A stretch of 64,000 bases of DNA from Claveliimonas acetigenes (GTDB lineage Bacteria > Bacillota > Clostridia > Lachnospirales > Lachnospiraceae). This document shows, piece by piece, positions 33,901 to 42,700 of the stretch (within the stretch, counting starts at the first letter, position 1; each line of letters opens with the position of its first letter). The stretch spans positions 1 to 64,000 of the forward strand of contig NZ_JAOQJU010000001.1 in NCBI RefSeq assembly GCF_025567385.1. Direction: 5' to 3'. The notes under the pieces are model-generated. The model was not told the DNA's origin. It did not search any database and worked only from the letters and a program-made list of their open reading frames with translations. A program made the position numbers and the translations under genes.

Positions 33901-34789
33901 GGCCACGGCGCTTTCATCCGATACGGAAGAATATGATGTTTATGTAAAGGATGACGTGAATGAGAGCATGACCAGGGAAGATGTCCGTAACATGACGCTT
34001 GAGGTTACGAAGCAGGATGGAACGACGGAAACGGTGAAGCTTTCGGATGTGGCGGAGTTTGAAGATGCAAAGGGACTGCAGGCGATTAGCAGGAAGGAGC
34101 AGAGCCGTTATATGGCAGTAACGGCAGAGATTGCAGAGGGAGACAATATTGGTCTTGTCAGCGGCAGAGTGAAGGAGGCGCTGGAGGACTATCAGCCTCC
34201 GGAAGGATACAGTATTGAGATGGCCGGGGAGGATGAGACGATTAATGAGGCAATGACGGAGCTTCTCAAGATGTTAGGGCTTGCGATTGTATTTATGTAT
34301 TTGATTATGGTTGCACAGTTCCAGTCTCTGCTTTCGCCGTTTATTGTCATGTTTACCGTACCGCTTGCGTTTACCGGCGGTTTTTTGGGACTCTGGCTGA
34401 CCGGAAAGCCGGTTAGTGTGATTGCTATGATAGGGTTCGTGATGTTGTCCGGAATTATTGTAAATAACGGAATCGTGTTTGTGGATTATACGAATCAACT
34501 GATAGAAAGCGGGCTCCCGCAGAAGGAGGCGCTGATCGAAGCAGGCAGGACAAGGCTCCGTCCGATTATTATGACGGCGCTCACAACGATTCTTGGACTG
34601 TCCACCATGGCGGCTGGCGTGGGGATGGGTTCAGATATGGTTCAGCCAATGGCGATTGTGACGATAGGAGGGCTTTTGTATGGCACGGTTCTCACATTGT
34701 TTGTAGTGCCGTGTGTGTTTAGCCTGTTTCACCGAGAGAAGCACTCCCGGTCGGAAAATCCGCCGGCAAATAATGGATTTTCTGCATAA
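30941..34789 (+). CDS. RND-family efflux transporter with coiled-coil insertion
   Basis: The 1282-residue protein is an HAE1/AcrB-like proton-driven transporter: first helix at about 12-30, PGASPEEVE, the proton-relay helix GVGMLVDNSIVVIEN (Asp near 656), and FIPQMES opening the second half. Between the PN1 and PN2 porter regions it carries an extra alpha-helical block (about 195-448) rich in Ala, Gln and Glu, predicted to form a long helical hairpin outside the membrane. Standard AcrB is near 1050 residues, so the insert explains the size. No membrane-fusion protein or outer-membrane channel is encoded nearby. Start codon has GGAGG upstream. Confidence 0.9.
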   Translation: MFSKFSVKRPYTVIVGVVLIFILGVVTFTNMTVDLLPDMNLPYAMVMTVYPGASPEEVETTVTRPVEQAMATVSNINNIQSSSSENTSTVILEFDQTANMDSVTIEMRENLDQISGYWPEEIASPIIMKLNPSMMPVLIAAISAGGEDAARTSKVIEEQVIPELESIEGVASVTSVGSIEESVEITVNEKEIENLNDEVSAKLNQQFREAQNALEEAKAQAEQGRAALEAGQAQAAAQMGDAEAQISVKAEELKQAQFEITEKKAELQMGEAQISQGLLAVQAAKAGLQAQLGQLEALLQSEKELQAAYDALLMKAPEDMTEEETAQLAEIEAQLAEIQGQLAGMGGYDAAQAQLAKALEEAEQQEAEYQEQKEQLTAGMEQLELVQAQLNEGALTLAQARGQLSSGQIQAAAGISQGTAQMAAGETALAQQETQLETAKEEAYEKADMAGVLSADMVKTFLTTQNFRMPAGYVNEDGMDYLIRVGDKFDSIADIENLVLLELEGMGPVKLSDIATVKLVDNADETYAKINGESGVMLSIQKQTGYSTGDVSDRILEKLDSLEKEEGIGVKAVTLMDQGIYIDLIVNSVLQNLVYGAILAIIILFVFLKSVRPTFVIACSIPISILTALVAMYFSGVTLNIISLSGLALGVGMLVDNSIVVIENIYRMRNEEGASAKEAAVEGARQVSGAIAASTLTTVCVFVPIVFTKGITRQLFVDMGLTIAYSLLASLLVALTVVPMMSAGILKKARQQGESAFYGRIKEGYGKILGKVLTFRLPVLLGALVLFVASGALSLSRGTEFIPQMESTELSMTLQMPQDSTLEETAAVADEVMERVGKIPDIQDIGSMVGSTGLLGGSSVNEAEFYAITKEKAELNNAQLKDRIEEVTEGLDGELTVNTSSMDLSALGSSGIVVQIKGKDLDRLREIAGDIKEIVEGVEGTQNVLDGTEDSTQEFRVTVDKEKAIAHGLTVAQVYQELAGKLSEASAATALSSDTEEYDVYVKDDVNESMTREDVRNMTLEVTKQDGTTETVKLSDVAEFEDAKGLQAISRKEQSRYMAVTAEIAEGDNIGLVSGRVKEALEDYQPPEGYSIEMAGEDETINEAMTELLKMLGLAIVFMYLIMVAQFQSLLSPFIVMFTVPLAFTGGFLGLWLTGKPVSVIAMIGFVMLSGIIVNNGIVFVDYTNQLIESGLPQKEALIEAGRTRLRPIIMTALTTILGLSTMAAGVGMGSDMVQPMAIVTIGGLLYGTVLTLFVVPCVFSLFHREKHSRSENPPANNGFSA

Positions 34790-34805
34790 GAAAGGGAGGA
34801 AACCG

Positions 34806-35342
34806 ATGATTAACAAAGCGATTGAATTTGCAACGAAGGCTCATGAAGGTCAGTACCGGAAAGGAACGAAGCGTCCCTATATTGTTCACCCGATTGAGGT
34901 GGGGGATATTGTGGCTGCCATGACGAAGGACGAAGAGGTTATCAGTGCCGCCGTCCTCCATGATACGATTGAGGATTGCGCGGGGGTTACACAGGAAATT
35001 CTTGCCAAGGAATTTACTCCCAGGGTTGCGGATATGGTGGCCCAGGAGAGTGAGGATAAAAGCAAAACCTGGATGGAGCGCAAAGAGGCGACGATCCGTC
35101 GCATAAAAGAGGCACCCAGGGAGGTACAGATGATTGGCCTTGCGGATAAGCTTTCGAATATGCGGGATATTGATAGGGATTATCCGGTGCTGGGCGATGA
35201 ATTATGGAACCGGTTCCGTATGAAGGATAAAAACATGATTGGATGGTATTATAAGGGAATCCGTGATGCTTTAAAGGAAGAATTTGAAGGAATTCCGGCT
35301 TTTGAAGAGTATTGCAGGCTAATTAATAAGAATTTTGGTTAG
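34806..35342 (+). CDS. HD-domain protein, small-alarmone-hydrolase-like
   Basis: The 178-residue protein matches the HD hydrolase half of RelA/SpoT and MESH1: HEGQYRKGTKRPYIVHP, LHDTIEDC with His52-Asp53, and later LADKLSNMRDI. No synthetase or regulatory domain is attached. (p)ppGpp hydrolysis is possible, though many short HD proteins act on other nucleotides. GGGAGG precedes the ATG. It follows the RND gene by 16 bases. Confidence 0.82.
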   Translation: MINKAIEFATKAHEGQYRKGTKRPYIVHPIEVGDIVAAMTKDEEVISAAVLHDTIEDCAGVTQEILAKEFTPRVADMVAQESEDKSKTWMERKEATIRRIKEAPREVQMIGLADKLSNMRDIDRDYPVLGDELWNRFRMKDKNMIGWYYKGIRDALKEEFEGIPAFEEYCRLINKNFG

Positions 35343-35354
35343 AGGAGAAAATAA

Positions 35355-36281
35355 ATGATAATCAGCGCAAGCAGGAGAACCGATATTCCGGCTCTGTATC
35401 CACAGTGGTTCGTGAACAGGCTGCTGGCGGGAGAGGTGTTGGTTCCCAATCCATATAACAGGAAAAAGGTGGCGCGCATCCGGCTTTCACCGGATGTGGT
35501 GGATTGCTTTGTGTTTTGGACGAAGAATCCGGAACCTATGCTTCCCTATTTAAAAATGATTGATATGCTGGATTATCAGTATTATTTTGAGATGACCATT
35601 ACGGATTATGGCAAAGATGTGGAACCGAACCTGCCGTCAACGGAAGATTCTATCGCAAGTTTTATCCTGCTCAGTGAGCGGCTGGGGAAGGAACGGATTG
35701 ATTTTCGGTTTGACCCGATTATTTTAAATGAGAAATATTCGCTTTCTTATCATCTGGAGAAATTCGATATGATGTGTTCCTGGCTCCACAAGTACACTAC
35801 CAGGTGCATTATCAGTTTTGTGGATGCTTATAAAGGTTGCCCTTTTCAGGAACCGGAGGAAGAAGATATGCGTATGGCGGCAAAGGGGCTGGCACAGATC
35901 GCGGCAAAATACGGACTGCCCCTTTATACCTGTGCGGAAAGAGTGAATCTGGAAGAATGCGGAATCCGGCATGGAGCGTGTATTGATAAGAATAAAATCC
36001 GGCAGCTTGTGGGATACAAGCTGGATGTGAAGAAAGACCGCGGGCAAAGGAAGGAATGCGGCTGCTGTGAAAGTATTGATATCGGTATGTATGATACCTG
36101 TATCCACGGATGCAGGTACTGTTATGCTACGGCCGGTTGCGAGAGCGCCAGGAAGAAGCAGAAGCTTCACGATCCGGAATCTCCCATCCTGATTGGGCGG
36201 TTAAAGGGAGACGAGGTTATTACGGATAAAAAAATACAGTCGGCAAGAGATAATCAGTTGTCTTTATTTGACTTTATGTAG
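35355..36281 (+). CDS. DUF1848 protein (Cys-rich, radical-SAM-like)
   Basis: The 308-residue protein starts MIISASRRTDIPA and contains FWTKNPEPM, RFDPIIL and the C-terminal block CGCCESIDIGMYDTCIHGC-RYCYA, the DUF1848 (PF08902) signature. The C-x3-C-x2-C spacing (CIHGCRYC) is like a radical-SAM cluster, but it is at the C-terminal end instead of the usual N-terminal end. The function is unknown. It is 12 bases after the HD gene, so likely in the same transcript. Confidence 0.85.
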   Translation: MIISASRRTDIPALYPQWFVNRLLAGEVLVPNPYNRKKVARIRLSPDVVDCFVFWTKNPEPMLPYLKMIDMLDYQYYFEMTITDYGKDVEPNLPSTEDSIASFILLSERLGKERIDFRFDPIILNEKYSLSYHLEKFDMMCSWLHKYTTRCIISFVDAYKGCPFQEPEEEDMRMAAKGLAQIAAKYGLPLYTCAERVNLEECGIRHGACIDKNKIRQLVGYKLDVKKDRGQRKECGCCESIDIGMYDTCIHGCRYCYATAGCESARKKQKLHDPESPILIGRLKGDEVITDKKIQSARDNQLSLFDFM

Positions 36282-36307
36282 CAAAAGAAAGGGTGAAGGA
36301 ATCAGTT

Positions 36308-37252
36308 ATGGAGAATCTTGCATTTAGCTTAAATGCTGCAGTACCAGTATTTTTGATGATGGTGCTGGGGCTTTTTTTTCGGAAAATAGGATGGATTGAT
36401 GAGGATTTTGCGGCAAAGATGAATAAGTTTGTATTCATGGTTCCGCTCCCGACGCTGGTATTCAAAGATCTGGCAACGGTGGATTTCAGGGAAGTGTGGG
36501 ACGTGAAATTCGTGCTATACTGTTTTGGCATCACCTTACTCAGTATTGCATTGGCAGCGCTGCTATCCTGTCTGTGGAAAGACCGTTCTATCCGGGGAGA
36601 ATTTATTCAGGCGTCCTATCGGAGCAGTGCGGCGCTTCTGGGAATTGCATTTATCCAGAATATCTATGGGACTGCAGGGATGGCGCCCCTTATGATTATT
36701 GGGAGCGTTCCCCTTTATAATATCATGGCAGTGCTGGTGTTGTCATTATTCCGGCCGGATCAAGGCGGGCTGGACAGAAAGGTTATCAAGAGGACTTTGA
36801 AAGGGATTGTGACGAATCCGATTATCCTGGGTATTGGGGCAGGTCTTTTGTGGTCGGCGCTGCGGATTCCTATGCCGGTTATTGTGGAAAAGACGGTAAG
36901 CAGTGTAGCGGCAATGGCTACTCCTATGGGATTGATGGCCATGGGAGCTTCCTTTGACATCAAGAAAGCATTTGCCACCGGGAAGCCAGCTTTGGCGGCT
37001 GCGTTTATCAAGCTGGTGGGATTTTGTATCCTGTTTCTCCCGATCGCAGTTGGGATGGGATTCCGGCAGGAGAAGCTGGTTGCTATTTTAGTAATGCTTG
37101 GATCGGCGACCACAGTTAGCAGCTTTGTGATGGCGAAGAATATGGGGCATAAGGGAACCCTCACCTCCAGTGTGGTAATGCTGACTACGCTGTGCAGTGC
37201 ATTTACGCTGACAGGGTGGCTTTGGATTTTGAAAAGCCTTAGTCTTATATAG
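36308..37252 (+). CDS. AEC-family (auxin efflux carrier type) transporter
   Basis: The 314-residue protein has ten predicted membrane helices. The AEC marks are LGLFFRKIGWIDE near the N terminus and the C-terminal GSATTVSSFVMAKNMG. Bacterial members move malate and related organic anions. The start at 36308 has GAAGGA upstream; an in-frame GTG at 36293 is less likely. The substrate is unknown. Confidence 0.85.
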   Translation: MENLAFSLNAAVPVFLMMVLGLFFRKIGWIDEDFAAKMNKFVFMVPLPTLVFKDLATVDFREVWDVKFVLYCFGITLLSIALAALLSCLWKDRSIRGEFIQASYRSSAALLGIAFIQNIYGTAGMAPLMIIGSVPLYNIMAVLVLSLFRPDQGGLDRKVIKRTLKGIVTNPIILGIGAGLLWSALRIPMPVIVEKTVSSVAAMATPMGLMAMGASFDIKKAFATGKPALAAAFIKLVGFCILFLPIAVGMGFRQEKLVAILVMLGSATTVSSFVMAKNMGHKGTLTSSVVMLTTLCSAFTLTGWLWILKSLSLI

Positions 37253-37347
37253 AGCTTATCTATATTAAAATAGAGATAATCGATTAGACGGAGCTTACAC
37301 AGAATGTTAGAATGAAAAAGGAATTAGATGAAAAATGGGAGGTCATA

Positions 37348-38058
37348 ATGGAACAAAAGAAAAAAAAGAATCTAATTGGGAAAATTATTGTTGTTGTATG
37401 CATTCTTGCGGCGGTTGCGGCATACTTCTTTATCCCCTCTGTAAACAGTCTGATGAAAAGAATTACGAAGATGTTTGCCAGCGGTGATTTTACAGTGGTG
37501 AAGGATTTTGTCGCTTCCTATGGCGGTTATGCGGCGGCGGTATCCTTTGCATTGATGATTCTGCAGTCTATCGCGGCGCCGCTTCCGGCATTCTTGATTA
37601 CCTTTGCGAATGCGAATCTGTTCGGCTGGTGGCAGGGAGCCATCCTGTCCTGGTCCAGCGCTATGGCAGGGGCGGTGGTCTGCTTCTATATCGCAAGAAT
37701 TCTGGGCAGAGATGTAGTCGAGAAGCTTACCAGTAAGGCCGGGCTGAAGCAGATTGACGAGTTTTTTGAAAAACATGGAAGACTCAGTATCCTGATTGCC
37801 AGGCTGCTTCCTTTTATATCCTTCGATATTGTAAGTTATGCGGCTGGCCTTACGTCTATGTCTTTTGGAAGCTTTTTCATTGCAACAGGAATCGGCCAGC
37901 TTCCGGCGACTATCGTATACTCCTATGTAGGTGGTATGCTGACTGGAGGGGCAAAACTGTTTGTGACAGGATTGTTGATTTTATTTGCATTGTCAGCTTT
38001 AATCGTACTGCTCAGACAGCTTTATATGGAGAAACAGAAGAAGAAAAATGAAGACTAA
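37348..38058 (+). CDS. TVP38/TMEM64-family membrane protein (first)
   Basis: The 236-residue protein has about six hydrophobic segments and the VTT/SNARE-associated (DedA-like) core: LPAFLITFANANLFGWWQGA, an amphipathic GRDVVEKL helix, and ARLLPFISFDIVSYAAGLT. GGGAGGT spaced five bases supports the ATG at 37348 over one at 37312. E. coli YdjX and YdjZ are of the same family. It overlaps the next gene by 11 bases and opens the long co-directional gene run. Confidence 0.85.
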   Translation: MEQKKKKNLIGKIIVVVCILAAVAAYFFIPSVNSLMKRITKMFASGDFTVVKDFVASYGGYAAAVSFALMILQSIAAPLPAFLITFANANLFGWWQGAILSWSSAMAGAVVCFYIARILGRDVVEKLTSKAGLKQIDEFFEKHGRLSILIARLLPFISFDIVSYAAGLTSMSFGSFFIATGIGQLPATIVYSYVGGMLTGGAKLFVTGLLILFALSALIVLLRQLYMEKQKKKNED

Positions 38059-38722
38059 ATATGGAAAGATTATTGCCTTTGCGGTAATTGTGATTCTACT
38101 GTTTGCGGCAAACCATATTTTCGGATGGTCAGAGTATCTCGGAGATACGAAAAATCTGAGTTTTCTGCAGGATATGGTAGAAGAGAATATCTGGATGGCA
38201 GGATTGATTTATGTGGTGATTACCATAGTAGGGTGCGTGGTACTTGCGCTTCCGGGGATAACCTTTGCCGTATTTGCAGGATTGATTTTCGGACCGGTGC
38301 TGGGGACGGTGCTGTGCTCCCTTGCCACGACCATAGGAGCGGCACTTGCTTTTCTTGTGGGAAGGTTTTTCCTGAAAGACAGTGTGAAACCGATGGTGGA
38401 GAAAAATAAATATTTGAAGAAGCTTCTGTTTGATGAGACAGGGAAAAATGAGATTATCGTGCTGATGATTACCAGGCTGGTGCCTCTTTTCCCTTACAAT
38501 CTCCAGAACTTTGCCTATGGGATTACAGACATTCATTTCTGGCCATATACGGTGTATTCCCTGATTTTTATGCTCCCGGGAACCGCTCTTTTTACGGTGG
38601 GTACAGCGGGGCTTACTTCAGATGGGAATAAGTGGATCTATCTGGCGGTTGTTGTTGTTTTGGCGGTATTTGTGTTTGGTACAGGATACTGGCTGAAGAA
38701 AAAATACATTAAGGGAGAGTAA
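38048..38722 (+). CDS. TVP38/TMEM64-family membrane protein (second)
   Basis: The 224-residue paralogue of the preceding protein has LPGITFAVFAGLIFGPVLGT, GRFFLKDSVKP and ITRLVPLFPYNLQNFAYGIT. Two tandem TVP38/TMEM64 genes in front of an Fe-S protein and a YnjBCD-type importer parallel E. coli ydjX-ydjY-ydjZ-ynjA-ynjBCD. Transport of small molecules or lipid scrambling has been proposed for the superfamily; no role is proved here. Confidence 0.85.
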   Translation: MKTKYGKIIAFAVIVILLFAANHIFGWSEYLGDTKNLSFLQDMVEENIWMAGLIYVVITIVGCVVLALPGITFAVFAGLIFGPVLGTVLCSLATTIGAALAFLVGRFFLKDSVKPMVEKNKYLKKLLFDETGKNEIIVLMITRLVPLFPYNLQNFAYGITDIHFWPYTVYSLIFMLPGTALFTVGTAGLTSDGNKWIYLAVVVVLAVFVFGTGYWLKKKYIKGE

Positions 38723-38724
38723 TT

Positions 38725-39693
38725 GTGGCTGAAGAGAAAAAACAGTGCATCCATTGTGGGGCGTGTACCGGGAATTGTGATTTTCTGCGCAAATATCAGA
38801 TGGATATTGGCAATGAAGAGAAAGTGAAGGAACTTGCCTACCATTGTTTCTTATGTGGAAAATGTGGGTCTGTGTGTCCGGCAGGGATTGATGGAAGAGA
38901 AGTGTTCCTGCAGGCAAGACGCAGCCTTACGGCAGAAAACGGCGGTAAAGTGGCGGCGGACGGATATGATATGCTGGTGAAAGAGAAACAGAATTACATT
39001 TTTCGGAATTATAAAAATGTTACAGCAGGAACCGTGCTTTTTCCGGGATGTAATTTTCCCTCTTTTTATCCGAAGACGACGAAGATGCTGGCAGCACTTT
39101 TAAAAAAGAAAGGAATTGGTACCGTCTATGACTGTTGTGGGAAGCCGATTGCAGAGTTGGGACTTGCCGTGCAGGAAGAGCGGATTATCCGGCAGATCGA
39201 TGAGCGGCTTAAGAAAGCCGGAGTGGAAGAGGTGATTATGCTCTGCCCCAACTGCTATTATTTTCTGAAAGGCAAACTGAGTGTGCGGGTAACCGGAATT
39301 TATGAAGCACTTGAACGGCTTGGGATTGGCAGGAGAATAGAGGAAGATAGGATGTATCTTTTTACGCCGTGTCCGGACAAAGAAAGCAGGCTTTGGCAGC
39401 AGCAGATGAGAAGCTTCCTGCCGGAGAATGTGCGGGTGATTGATGAAATCCAGTGCTGTGGCCTGGGAGGCTGTGCGCGGGGGAAAGAACCGGAGATTTC
39501 TGCGGGATTTACCGAAAAGTTAAGAGAGAAAAATTATAAGAATATTTATACTTATTGTGGTTCTTGCGCGGGGAAATTCGCAAGAGACGGTATGAAGAAT
39601 GTTCATCATATGCTGGTGGATATTCTTGAGACAGGCGAACTGCCGGACACAGCTAAGTCTATGATAAACCGGACGATGAGCAAGTTTTGGTAA
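38725..39693 (+). CDS. Fe-S protein with ferredoxin and CCG domains
   Basis: The 322-residue protein starts at a GTG. Two 4Fe-4S motifs are at the N terminus (CIHCGACTGNC and CFLCGKCGSVCP). Two cysteine-rich CCG-type domains follow (PGCNFPSF...CCGKP, then TPCPDK...CCGLGGC and YCGSC), as in heterodisulfide-reductase subunit D/GlpC-like electron carriers. It would pass electrons in the cytoplasm. In the E. coli counterpart region the ferredoxin-like YdjY holds this place. It starts two bases after the upstream stop. Confidence 0.85.
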   Translation: MAEEKKQCIHCGACTGNCDFLRKYQMDIGNEEKVKELAYHCFLCGKCGSVCPAGIDGREVFLQARRSLTAENGGKVAADGYDMLVKEKQNYIFRNYKNVTAGTVLFPGCNFPSFYPKTTKMLAALLKKKGIGTVYDCCGKPIAELGLAVQEERIIRQIDERLKKAGVEEVIMLCPNCYYFLKGKLSVRVTGIYEALERLGIGRRIEEDRMYLFTPCPDKESRLWQQQMRSFLPENVRVIDEIQCCGLGGCARGKEPEISAGFTEKLREKNYKNIYTYCGSCAGKFARDGMKNVHHMLVDILETGELPDTAKSMINRTMSKFW

Positions 39694-39742
39694 GAATGTG
39701 GGCAGAAGCCTGAATAGATAGAAAAGAAAGAGGAGAAAGAAG

Positions 39743-40999
39743 ATGAAAAAGAGAGTAGTATCCGTGTTGTTAGCGGCAACTATGGTGTTGTCACTTACTG
39801 CATGCGGAAGCCGAAATGACGAGTCTTCTTCTGAAAAAAAGGAAGCAAAAGAAGAGGTAAATATTGAGGATATGAGCTTTGATGAGCTGAAAGAAGAAGC
39901 CAAAGGAAGTACGGTAACCTTCTATGGCTGGGGCGGCGACGAGAAGCTGAATGCGTGGCTGGACGATGTGTTTGCACCGGCTATGAAGGAAAAATATGAT
40001 ATTACCATGGAGCGCGTGCCTATGGATATCGAGCAGGTTTTAAGTCAGCTTTCCGGCGAGATTGAGGCCGGGACGGAAGACGGAAGTATCGACATGATCT
40101 GGATTAACGGAGAAAATTTCCAGTCTGCAAAAGAGAACAATATGCTGTATGGACCGTTTGTGGACAAGCTTCCGAATTTTGAAGAATACATTGACACAGA
40201 GTCAGAGGATGTTACCATGGATTTTGCTTATCCGATAGAAGGATATGAGGCACCTTATGGAAAAGCACAGGTGGTTATGATGGTAGATACGGCTGTGACA
40301 CCGGAGATGCCGGCGAATGCAGAGGAATTCATGGAATTTGTGAAAAAATATCCGGGCAAAGTAACCTATCCGGCACTTCCGGATTTTACAGGGAGCGTAT
40401 TTGTAAGAAATATTATCAGTGAAATCTGCGGATGGGAGCAGTTTATGGATATGGAGCCGGATAAAGAGACGGTAAAGGCTGCCATTGAACCGGCGCTTGC
40501 ATATCTGAGAGAGTTGAATCCATATCTTTGGAATGAAGGCAAGACATTTCCGGATTCTTCTGTGACACAGGATAATATGTTTGCAGATGGTGAACTGGTA
40601 TTTAACGTAACTTATGGTGCATATGATGTCCCGGTTGCCATTGAAGATGGAAAATATACAGAGACTACCCAGTCTTTCCAATTTGACAAAGGTACCATCG
40701 GCAACACGAATTTCATGGCGATTGCAGCAAATTCAGGAAATAAAGCGGGAGCCATGGTTGCCATCAATGAAATGATGTCTCCGGAAATCCAGGCGGACAG
40801 ATTCGCAACGATGAAGACGCTTCCGGTTGTTGATTATGACAAATTAAATGACGAACAGAAGGCGGCATTTGATGAAGTAGAGCTTGGCAAAGGGGCAATC
40901 CCGCAGGATGAACTGTTATCTAAACGTATTCCTGAGATGCCGGCAGAACTGGTGCCGATTATTGAAGAAATCTGGCAGGAAGAGGTTGTAGGAAAATAA
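39743..40999 (+). CDS. ABC transporter substrate-binding lipoprotein, YnjB-like
   Basis: The 418-residue protein has a lipoprotein signal with Cys21 (SLTACGS). An acidic linker and a type II periplasmic-binding fold follow (VTFYGWGGDEKLNAWLDD, DMIWINGENF, AYPIEGYEAPYGKAQ). GWGGD and the WINGENF block are typical of the YnjB group (COG4134) within the iron/thiamine/polyamine-binding cluster. The ligand is not known. The stop overlaps the next start (TAATG). Confidence 0.88.
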   Translation: MKKRVVSVLLAATMVLSLTACGSRNDESSSEKKEAKEEVNIEDMSFDELKEEAKGSTVTFYGWGGDEKLNAWLDDVFAPAMKEKYDITMERVPMDIEQVLSQLSGEIEAGTEDGSIDMIWINGENFQSAKENNMLYGPFVDKLPNFEEYIDTESEDVTMDFAYPIEGYEAPYGKAQVVMMVDTAVTPEMPANAEEFMEFVKKYPGKVTYPALPDFTGSVFVRNIISEICGWEQFMDMEPDKETVKAAIEPALAYLRELNPYLWNEGKTFPDSSVTQDNMFADGELVFNVTYGAYDVPVAIEDGKYTETTQSFQFDKGTIGNTNFMAIAANSGNKAGAMVAINEMMSPEIQADRFATMKTLPVVDYDKLNDEQKAAFDEVELGKGAIPQDELLSKRIPEMPAELVPIIEEIWQEEVVGK

Positions 41000-41868
41000 T
41001 GCGAAAGAAATGGACGCCTTATGCGCTGCTGGTTCCGCAGCTTGTCCTGAGCGTTATATTTTTGATTGGACTTATTACTGGAATCACTCAGAGTTTAGGG
41101 GTGGTTCCAGCTTTTGGATTAACGGAACCGACGCTTACATATTACAAAGAAGTGCTGACAAGGCCGGACATGCTGCAGTCAGTGTTGTACAGTCTCCATA
41201 TTGCATTTGCCTCGGCTTTTTTTGCGACGGTTATCGGCGTGATTCTTTGTGCGGTGATTGTGATGCAGGGGAAGACGAAGGGAGGCTTTATGAGAATCGT
41301 ACAACTGCCGATTGTTGTCCCCCATGTAGTTGTGGCTCTTTTTATTGTGAATATTTTTTCTCAAAATGGTCTGCTTGCAAGGATGGCTTTTGCGCTGGGA
41401 ATTATCGGAGACCAGCAGGATTCTCCTGTGATTGTTTATAATGCAAATGGAATGGGGGTTATTCTGGCGTATTTGTGGAAGGAGATTCCCTTCATTATTT
41501 ATTTTGTGATTGCGTTGATGGCAAATATCAATGGCAATCTGGGAGAAGCAGCAGTGAATCTTGGCGCAGGCAGGATACAGTCCTTCTGCAGGGTGACGCT
41601 TCCGCTTTGTGCCCATACGATTCTAAGTGGCTTCCTGATTATTTTTGTATTTGCGCTGGGAGCTTATGAGCTGCCGGTCTTGTTAGGGGCAACGGCGCCG
41701 AAAGCATTGCCGGTTCTTGCGTATATCCAGTATACGCATCCGGATTTACGAAACAGGCCGTATGCAATGGCGTTAAATGGGATTATTATTGTGATTTCTC
41801 TGATAAGTGCGGCTGTTTATTTTGTATTGATGAAAAAGAATATAAAGAATTTGGCGAATAAGAGATAA
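40999..41868 (+). CDS. ABC transporter permease, YnjC-like (first)
   Basis: The 289-residue membrane protein has six predicted helices and a binding-protein-dependent transport inner-membrane signature: EAAVNLGAGRIQSFCRVTLP, the EAA loop that contacts the ATPase. It is directly coupled to the binding-protein gene. E. coli YnjC is a single long permease; here the two halves are separate genes. Confidence 0.88.
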   Translation: MRKKWTPYALLVPQLVLSVIFLIGLITGITQSLGVVPAFGLTEPTLTYYKEVLTRPDMLQSVLYSLHIAFASAFFATVIGVILCAVIVMQGKTKGGFMRIVQLPIVVPHVVVALFIVNIFSQNGLLARMAFALGIIGDQQDSPVIVYNANGMGVILAYLWKEIPFIIYFVIALMANINGNLGEAAVNLGAGRIQSFCRVTLPLCAHTILSGFLIIFVFALGAYELPVLLGATAPKALPVLAYIQYTHPDLRNRPYAMALNGIIIVISLISAAVYFVLMKKNIKNLANKR

Positions 41869-41871
41869 ACT

Positions 41872-42684
41872 ATGAAATCGAAAACAAGTATAAGTTCTAA
41901 GATTATATTGACTATATTTATGCTGGTAATCATTCTGCCGGTACTTACTCTTCTCGTGTGGACATTTACAGAGCGGTGGGCATGGCCGGATTTGTGGCCG
42001 CAGGTATTTTCCATGCGTGCAGTGGATGAAATCCTGAGGAGAAAGGAAGAGCTTATAAAGCTTTTTGCATCCAGTATCCTGATTTCCCTTGTGGTTGCTG
42101 TCTTGTCTATTGTGATAGGAACCATGACAGCAAGGGCGTTGGTGCTTTATGATTTTCCGGGAAAGGATGGGGCGTATTTCCTGAGTATTCTTCCCTTTAT
42201 GGTTCCCGGGACGGTTTTTGCCATGGGTGTGCAGGTGACTTTCATTAAATTGGGACTGAATAACAATGTTTTGGGAGTTATTATCGCTCACCTGGTCTGC
42301 TCCCTTCCCTATGCAGTAAGGCTTTTGATGGATGGCACGATGGCGGTGGGAAATGGATTGGAAGAGCAGGCACGTGTTCTGGGAGCGACACCATGGAAAG
42401 CATTTTACAAAGTGACGCTTCCCATGCTGGCTCCGGTCATGTTGTCGTCTTTTAGTATGGCATATATTGTGTCCTTCAGTCAGTACTTTCTGACGCTTTT
42501 GATTGGCGGCGGGCAGGTAAAGACATTTACGATTGTAATGGTGCCGCTGCTGCAGGGAGGAAACCGCAATATTGCCAGCGTTTACAGTACAGTTTTTCTG
42601 GGCGTTACTCTGATTATTTTTGGCGTGTTCGAGTGGGCGGCGGGGCGTCTTGGCAAGAATTACGGCAGCGAGTATTATACGTAG
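41872..42684 (+). CDS. ABC transporter permease, YnjC-like (second)
   Basis: The 270-residue membrane protein with six helices has an EAA loop in EEQARVLGATPWKAFYKVTLP. It starts three bases after the first permease. Together they would form the heterodimeric channel of the importer. Confidence 0.88.
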   Translation: MKSKTSISSKIILTIFMLVIILPVLTLLVWTFTERWAWPDLWPQVFSMRAVDEILRRKEELIKLFASSILISLVVAVLSIVIGTMTARALVLYDFPGKDGAYFLSILPFMVPGTVFAMGVQVTFIKLGLNNNVLGVIIAHLVCSLPYAVRLLMDGTMAVGNGLEEQARVLGATPWKAFYKVTLPMLAPVMLSSFSMAYIVSFSQYFLTLLIGGGQVKTFTIVMVPLLQGGNRNIASVYSTVFLGVTLIIFGVFEWAAGRLGKNYGSEYYT

Positions 42685-42700
42685 ATAAAGGAGCAGACAG

